A DNA stretch of 64,000 nucleotides from contig NC_090943.1 of assembly GCF_040807025.1 (NCBI RefSeq), positions 25,139,213 through 25,203,212 on the forward strand. Direction: 5' to 3'. Shown in pieces: positions 59,401-64,000 of this stretch. Source of the stretch: Struthio camelus. Lineage: Eukaryota > Chordata > Aves > Struthioniformes > Struthionidae. The notes under the pieces are model-generated. The model made no database searches. It worked only from the letters and a program-made list of their open reading frames with translations, and was not told where the DNA came from. Made by a program: the position numbers and the translations under genes. The first letter of the stretch is position 1. Each line of letters opens with the position of its first letter.

Positions 59401-61854
59401 GAAAATAAGACTGGAACAAACTGCCCAAAATTGTCCCATCTATCCTTCAGCTTCGTAAGAAGCAAGATTAACTGATCTGAAGTCTTGTTGACAGAAGTTT
59501 GTTTGGACATCTCGCTCTAAAAACCTTCTGATGTTCTTAGTAGTCCAAGAATTGTAAATGATAACCTCCCTCGTCAATCTGATCTGCTTACCAGTGGGAA
59601 AACTTTTCCTAGTTTCATACAGATCTTCCTGTCTAAGACTGTTAGTTTCTGTTCGTCCTGTGCTGGACGAAGAAAGTAGTTTTTCTTTCCTCTTTGTAGC
59701 TGCTTTTTCCGTATTTGAATGCTTGAAAATAACACTTTCTACTTCCTTTGCACTCTATAAAAAGGATATGCATTTTTTTCTATAGCAATTTGGGCATATT
59801 AAAACTATACTGTTACTGATTTGTTAATGTTTGTTATTAGTTGTATTTATTTACTGTGCAACTAAAAATGCAAAATTGTATAAAAATATCTACACAGAGC
59901 TCTGTTATCACTGATATTTAAAAAAGAAAAGCAACTAGAAGTAGGTAAAATATAGTAAGCCTCCAAAATTCAGTTGTTCCCTTCCCTCTCCAGTCTCTGC
60001 GTGTATACACACGCACCTGTTTATCAGTATTTTCATCCTCTAAAGTTTAAGTGGGAGAAGGAGAGGACTTTTATCCTGAATTATTTAAGTTAAAGTGTTG
60101 GAGTAAGTTCGAAACTGTAATGCTTCTTAGAGGGTGTTCTTCCATTGGGTCTTTAATATATGCATTAAGCACAGGTGTCTCTGTTACTGGCAACAGTGAC
60201 TCTGCTTTATTGACAAATGAATCAGGAGATAATGATTTTCTCATTTCTTTAAAAACAAAAAAGTTGAAAAGATACCAAGTTATTTGCAGTGGAATCAAAT
60301 GAAATGCACACAGAATCGGTTGATACCCTAATGAAGGCAAGCATGTTTTCCTTTTTGTTTTGTGACATGAAAATACTCAGAGTGGTTAGGTCTGAAATAT
60401 TATTTCAGGAAAATCATATCTAATTATGCTTCTTTTTTGTGAACGTATCAGAATATTTGTAAGTGTTTATAGTCATATATTCGTTAACTTAACTTTATTC
60501 TTTATACCGTTATGACCTGAAATTTATTTAACTGCTAGACTGCTTACTTTGGGTGTTTTTAAAACCATTCCATGAGAATTTAAAACAATTTCCATGAGAA
60601 ATAAACAGGAAAACATCAACTTCAGATACAAGGCATGCTGTTCCTATGGAAATAGTAGTTTTTGTGTGTGTGCATGCGTGTCAGTTTGGTTGCTTTTCTA
60701 GATCTTTTTGCACATTGCTTGGTTAAAGTATTACCCTTGTTTCTTTCAACTATTTGCTTGTTAATCATTGTTAACAATTTTGTTGTAGGACAAAATGTAG
60801 TACAGGATATTTTTCTCCTATTATTGGAAAGGTAACTAAACCAGATGAGCTGAAAGAACGACTGAAAAAGCAACGCATTTCATTGAAAAGTTACTCATGG
60901 AAGGATACTACAATGCGGGCGCTCAAACTGGATCATCGGCCTGCAGAAGTACACCCAAATTCTGTGCCACTACCTACCCCTGTTTCTGGATCTGTCTGTT
61001 CAGTTCTTTATTGTCATCTGTCACAACCTTCAGAAGTAAAAATTAAATTCAGAAATAATGATGAAAATATTAAAACTGATTGTTCCAGTGCTGTAAATGT
61101 AAAAGAGACTGTTACATCATCAAACTTCACACAGCCACCTCCTCAGAAAGATGACAAAGCAAACATGAAGAACTTGTCTCAAGCTTATGAGCCATTCAGT
61201 AAAGAAATCTTTGAACCAGAAGTACATAAAAAGAATTTACAGAGCTTACAGGCAGGTATGAGTACTTTATATTCTCATACTCAAGGTACAGATTTTATTG
61301 AAAAAGATAAAAACTTATCTCAGCCAAAACGAAAGTTAAATAATGCAGTAGTTCAACCAGCAAAGTGTTTGAAGAAAACAGATGCAAATCCTGTGTTTAT
61401 CAAAAAACATCACAATTTGTGTGATGATCATCAACAGATGCAGCACAGTTTCATTCTGGACACTAAGGCATCTGATACTGCTCTAAACAAAGAACTTAAT
61501 GGATTGGCTGCCAGCACTGCACACAGTTCGCCATCTGGAAAGCTGCACAGAAAAGTAAAACTTTACTTAGGAAGACATAAAAGAGAAAACCGGAAACGGA
61601 ATATAGAGTTGTGTATAAAGTACACTGATGGACTATCTGTTCCTGAAGAAAAGAAAAGTGCTTGTAGCTCACCAGTGCAGGCTTTATTGGAATTATTTCA
61701 GACCAGTGAAATAAACTCAGATTTTGGAGGTTTTTCAGGTTACACTGAGAACAAAGATTCAACGAGCATAAAAGATATTTGGGAAGGGCAGAATACAAAT
61801 GTTGCGTGGTCACTGTTTTCCTCTTCATCCTCATCCCCGTTTGTTGGATTTTAA
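44440..61854 (+). CDS. DBF4: DBF4, regulatory subunit of the CDC7 kinase (complete coding region, 12 coding exons)
   Basis: Activator of CDC7; the complex (DDK) phosphorylates MCM proteins to fire replication origins in S phase, in the nucleus. Twelve exons join in phase to 2130 bp (709 aa in the preferred form; human is 674). The BRCT-like motif N region starts around residue 43 (KYRPLTGKVFYLDIASNVIS) and continues through FLSKDISYLIS. A second block includes ILSNALSWGVKILHID and YIEQKKKELYL. Motif M is RPFYLQLPSFPVLNY (residues 234-248). The DBF zinc finger is GYCECCGKKYEDLQTHLESE followed by QH, with Cys301, Cys304, His314 and His320. The C-terminus ends in the conserved FQTSE...YTE...DIW pattern and a terminal VGF. 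The start ATG has A at -3. Exon 12 carries the least conserved sequence. The gene is divergent from SLC25A40; no frameshift was seen. Confidence 0.97.
44486..47366 (+). other. DBF4: DBF4 intron 1
   Basis: It starts in the CpG island, with a 10-G run near 44531, and contains the ancient antisense CR1 relic at about 45780-46420. Nothing else was recognised. Confidence 0.75.
45780..46420 (-). mobile_element. Ancient CR1-clade LINE relic, antisense
   Basis: On the + strand the segment follows the antisense wording of old amniote CR1 elements. The pieces in order are ACTTGTCCAGTCCCCCTTGA, the TTGTCCGTTTTGTACCTG and TGTCCC.. stretch, TCTTAATCTACAAAGTC, CCTTCGATCGTCCTTGTTAC, an AACCATGAATTTATACAGTG stretch with GGCGTAATA, then GCTGATGTTCTCACAGACAT. 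The matches are collinear over about 600 bp but heavily substituted, so the insertion is old and probably predates birds. Family recognition is from memory, and the edges are approximate. Confidence 0.7.
47367..47542 (+). CDS. DBF4: DBF4 coding exon 2 (NAGNAG acceptor)
   Basis: Encodes GMQAKTEKLRSSLKNVKKDL, then motif N PLTGKVFYLDIASNVISEKL and up to ELGG; donor GTAAGT. The acceptor is a tandem cagcag. Starting at 47364 would add one residue. Starting at 47367 gives the same spacing to SKG as the human protein. Confidence 0.92.
47543..49703 (+). other. DBF4: DBF4 intron 2
   Basis: No feature apart from a T17A7 tract at 48510-48533. Introns 3 (49899-51066) and 4 (51118-51659) are likewise empty. 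Confidence 0.65.
49704..49898 (+). CDS. DBF4: DBF4 coding exon 3
   Basis: 195 bp, phase 0 at both ends. Encodes KVEGFLSKDISYLISTKKEA, then KFAPTLGQISPVPSPDS and on to SLKTVDT, a serine/proline-rich segment after motif N. Confidence 0.96.
51067..51117 (+). CDS. DBF4: DBF4 coding exon 4
   Basis: 51 bp, phase 0 at both ends: VRMSRGKSLVEKAIKEQ. The donor is GTAAGC. Skipping it would keep the frame. Confidence 0.94.
51660..51729 (+). CDS. DBF4: DBF4 coding exon 5
   Basis: 70 bp: ELIPSGSILSNALSWGVKIL then HID, a conserved block. The acceptor is cttttgcag and the donor GTAAAT. Confidence 0.95.
51872..51948 (+). CDS. DBF4: DBF4 coding exon 6
   Basis: 77 bp: DIKNYIEQKKKELYLVKRAS, then SSFKDV. The acceptor is ttttgcaag and the donor GTAAGT. 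Intron 5 is only 142 bp. Confidence 0.95.
51949..53439 (+). other. DBF4: DBF4 intron 6
   Basis: Contains a 24-base A run at 52519-52542 and a shorter one at 53359-53372. No transposon could be tied to either. Confidence 0.65.
53440..53470 (+). CDS. DBF4: DBF4 coding exon 7 (31-bp micro-exon)
   Basis: GKRCTAQKSR plus one base, matching the human GKR...QK(T/S)R basic segment. The acceptor is tttttaatag and the donor GTAAGT. Confidence 0.9.
53746..53791 (+). CDS. DBF4: DBF4 coding exon 8 (NAGNAG acceptor)
   Basis: TGRLKNPFLKVEDRS plus two bases; donor GTAAGT. The acceptor is a tandem aagcag. Starting at 53746 keeps TGRLK as in human. Starting at 53749 gives SRLK, one residue shorter. Confidence 0.88.
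53792..55648 (+). other. DBF4: DBF4 intron 8
   Basis: No exon, RNA gene or transposon recognised. Confidence 0.6.
55649..55780 (+). CDS. DBF4: DBF4 coding exon 9 (motif M)
   Basis: 132 bp: HYRPFYLQLPSFPVLNYCVP, then KPYSPFEADKKHPSGQKQ and TQSKQ. It contains the proline-rich motif M that contacts CDC7. The donor GTTTGT is weak compared with the other donors of the gene. A decayed copy lies 1061 bp downstream. Confidence 0.95.
55781..58583 (+). other. DBF4: DBF4 intron 9
   Basis: Contains the exon 9 ghost copy (56661-56761) and a TTTTG-type repeat near 58226-58256. Nothing else was recognised. Confidence 0.75.
56661..56761 (+). pseudogene. Decayed tandem copy of DBF4 coding exon 9
   Basis: The sequence around the exon 9 acceptor and its first codons recurs here. 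From TGTTTT(G/C)TCTAATA onward, 50 of 58 bases match by my count, including the unbroken GACCATTTTATCTGCAGTTA. The AATTTGTGAT further upstream also recurs, with about 19 bp deleted in between. The copied acceptor is changed from ATACAG to ATAGAG. In the exon 9 frame the third codon after the split base is TGA (56717-56719, AGA in exon 9) and another stop follows. Downstream similarity fades after CATGATATTCC. It reads as a non-functional exon duplication. Confidence 0.82.
58584..58698 (+). CDS. DBF4: DBF4 coding exon 10 (zinc finger, Cys half)
   Basis: 115 bp: NKTNSEKDCGTPVQLPQRDK, then KKRGYCECCGKKYEDLQT. It contributes Cys301 and Cys304 of the DBF zinc finger. The donor is GTATGT. Confidence 0.95.
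59060..59184 (+). CDS. DBF4: DBF4 coding exon 11 (zinc finger, His half)
   Basis: 125 bp: HLESEQHRNFAQSTQYQVVD, then DIISKFAYEFVEYKDDTKKI and K. It contributes His314 and His320. The acceptor is ttaattccag and the donor GTAAGT. Confidence 0.96.
59185..60788 (+). other. DBF4: DBF4 intron 11
   Basis: No feature recognised; the short intron 10 (58699-59059) only has a TTTTG-type tract near 58846-58868. Confidence 0.65.
60789..61854 (+). CDS. DBF4: DBF4 coding exon 12 with stop
   Basis: 1066 bp, 354 residues: the variable C-terminal tail, ending in FQTSEINSDFGGFSGYTENK, then KDIWEGQN, a serine run and PFVGF, with TAA at 61852-61854. The HRKVKLYLGRHKREN-like block and the SSPVQALLELFQTSE block are the conserved parts. 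Confidence 0.96.
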
Positions 61855-62045
61855 TGCTGCTTTATTTAATACAATGACTTTCAAATAAATTTGCAGATGG
61901 AAGATTTTATTCATGGAAACTTTAATTCCTGTGTTATATATTATGTATGGATGGTTTTGTTTTCAAAATCTTTTTTATCTTTATACACATTGCAAAAACA
62001 TCTGTATGTGTAAATATGAAAAATAAAAATAATCAAGACAATTTT
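61855..62045 (+). other. DBF4: DBF4 3'UTR with poly(A) signals
   Basis: AATAAA at 61884-61889 and again at 62022-62027, the second followed by a T-rich stretch. Either gives a very short 3'UTR. Confidence 0.6.
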
Positions 62046-64000
62046 TCTTTAGTAGTATTACCTTATCAGAGCTGGTAAAAGGCTCTCACCTCAGGTTTTG
62101 GGTTGAATTAGTTGCTAGGCAAGATCAATAAGCATTATGTAGTTGTTTTTCAGTAGAATAATTTTCTAAAATCCAGTAGAATAACTTTCTAAAATCATTG
62201 AATGTGCACGCTTATGTGCCACATTATAAGTGAACGGACATGCTGTCATAAATAAGGTGGTACGTTACTTACGGACCACTAGTGATTGGTGGAGATTTGG
62301 TTGCTTCTCTTCTTCCTTCTGCTGCTGCTCTCTTACTAGAGGATGCAAAAAAGTCACTTGCTTTCCTAAAATTTCTTCTGCTGAAGTTGTCTCGAGGAAC
62401 CTACATTATTACAAATAAATAGGGTTAGGAAAGCATGTAGTGTGTATTTGCTACTCTGCCATAATTGATTTTTAGACTAAACCTAGCGGTGTTGGGTATT
62501 TCAGCCATTGGGAAATCAGTGGATGTGTGTTTTAATTTTTGTTGTTTTTAAAAAGGCAACAACAAAAACATCCAAGGGGTTTCTGATTGACTCAGGTTCT
62601 TGCTTTGGTTTTTCTTTCAGAGTAGCCGGCCTGTCTGCCTAACTTACTTGGAGGGAGAGTGAAAGTATACAAGTGAGAATTGGGAATTTTTTTTTTTTAA
62701 ATTCCTTGAATCTTTGCTAGAGCTGATTCTCTTTGGGCTTTCTGTATCTGTAAATCGGTGCTGGGCATGAATACTGAAGTACAGGGAGGTAATTGCAAAG
62801 CTTTATTAATAAATATAAGTGCCTTAATATTATATGGGAGATCTAAAACAGCAGAAACTACTCTCATTTCATTTTGCATAAATTAATTGTTTGCACTGTA
62901 TCTTCCCCCCCATTTAATATTTTCAAAAGTTCTGTCATTGTTCTTATGGTTAAAGTACTTTCAGTAGCTGTGTACTATTATTTGTCTTTAGGTAGAGCAT
63001 ATCTGCTGACTAAGAGGGGTAGATACAGCTTCTTGGAGTGCAGAGAGGTGTGAGGTAGATAACAAAATTGCTTTCCTTTAAACAGCATATGAATTGGAAG
63101 CCTAATGATCTGCTTGTGTGCAAGTTGCAAGGGCATTGTCGTCACCTTAAGGGCAGTGTTCCTCAATCCACTGTTAAGTGTAATGGTCTACAGGACCTGG
63201 TAAGAACTGCTTTTGGTTTCACAAGCTTGCTGGTCAATTCTGACTTGATTTATACTTGCTTCTGATCTGTGATCCAGAAGAAAATGAAAAAGGAAGCCAT
63301 TAGAGATATAAGCAAAGTCAACATTTTTAAAAGATATTGATCTTTAATGTGTGTCTCCATATATATTTTGCCTGTAGGTAACCACTATTTAGTATTTTAG
63401 GAACGGGGCTTTAAAGTAGAACACTGAAGTAATTACTTTGTTCTTCATTTCCAGTGACTTTTTTTCATGATGGAAAGATTGCTCTCTGATTCAGTGAATG
63501 TAGTGTATTTTAGGAAAAAATGTTTGCTAATTTGTCTTCTGTTGAGGATGTTTGTTTAGCTTAGGTTCAGTACTAAAGCCAAGTCTAAATAGTAAAATGT
63601 GCGTCTTGCCCTGACACACATTACAACAATCTATTTGTAGGCGCCCCTGCCCCACTCTTATTAATCTAACCTGGTGGCCTTCATCTGACTGGAATATGTA
63701 TACATATTATATACATAAAGATTATTGTATTAGTAGAATGCTAAGGTGAAAACTAGTCACAGTTAAATAAATCTACTTGTCACATCACTGATCATAGTGT
63801 TTTCCATGTTGTATGATTAGATTCAGTATAGTAACGTGGTAGCTCAGTGGACACCGTATACAAAGACGATTTAAACATTAATTAAAATCTGGCTTTGGAA
63901 CCTTACAGGGAAAAAATTCAGAGGTTTGTTATTAAAATTATATGAAGAATATTCATCGTAATGCAGAACAAGATATAACAGTCAACTTTACTGGTTCCAA
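62046..64000. other. Intergenic sequence downstream of DBF4
   Basis: AT-rich, with no exon, RNA gene or clear transposon recognised. In mammals ADAM22 follows DBF4 on the same strand; none of its exons was seen here. Confidence 0.6.

Noticed and set aside
60834..60841. Possible internal donor AAGGTAAC near the start of DBF4 exon 12
   Set aside because: The reading frame is open through it to the stop and no acceptor partner is evident, so exon 12 is kept whole.
63838..63860. tRNA-like D-arm words (TAGCTCAGTGG)
   Set aside because: No acceptor stem pairing and no B-box within tRNA distance downstream; taken as chance.

Overview
The window is nuclear DNA of a vertebrate, almost certainly a bird. 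The intergenic and intronic DNA is AT-rich and carries CR1-clade LINEs, including a well-kept 3' fragment with the avian CAYAGAAT-type 3' end at 8586-9325. The gene order RUNDC3B > / < SLC25A40 / DBF4 > is the conserved amniote order (human 7q21.12). The species cannot be named from this sequence.

Left part (1-12297): the 3' end of RUNDC3B on the + strand. It has two internal coding exons, the terminal coding exon with stop at 9960, and a probable long 3'UTR ending near an ATTAAA at 12271. Upstream RUNDC3B exons are outside the window; 1-5945 is intron.

Middle (about 13460-44000): SLC25A40 on the - strand. All ten coding exons were found and their phases join into one 1017-bp CDS (338 aa), a complete mitochondrial carrier of the glutathione-carrier subgroup. 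Its 3'UTR converges on that of RUNDC3B, leaving about 1.1 kb between the inferred ends. Its introns contain a probable LTR remnant (with a 45-bp tandem duplication), an old CR1-like fragment, microsatellites and several perfect inverted repeats.

Centre (about 43640-44700): a CpG island that is the shared divergent promoter of SLC25A40 and DBF4. It holds an E2F-type site, a degenerate TGAGC/TGAGG pentamer array, and an ATG-TGA start-stop element 18 nt ahead of the DBF4 start codon.

Right part (44440-about 62045): complete DBF4 on the + strand, 12 coding exons, 709 aa in the preferred splice form. It encodes motif N, motif M and the C-x2-C/H-x5-H DBF zinc finger needed to activate the CDC7 kinase. 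Intron 1 carries an ancient antisense CR1 relic. Intron 9 carries a decayed tandem copy of coding exon 9 with a stop codon. 62046-64000 is intergenic, with no gene seen.

Functionally this is ordinary conserved euchromatin: a RUN-domain adaptor, a mitochondrial carrier and a replication kinase activator. No undescribed multi-gene system was found. The most notable items are the ghost duplicate of DBF4 exon 9, two NAGNAG acceptors in DBF4, the start-stop uORF, the shared promoter with its pentamer array, and a T22 tract directly after a SLC25A40 donor site.
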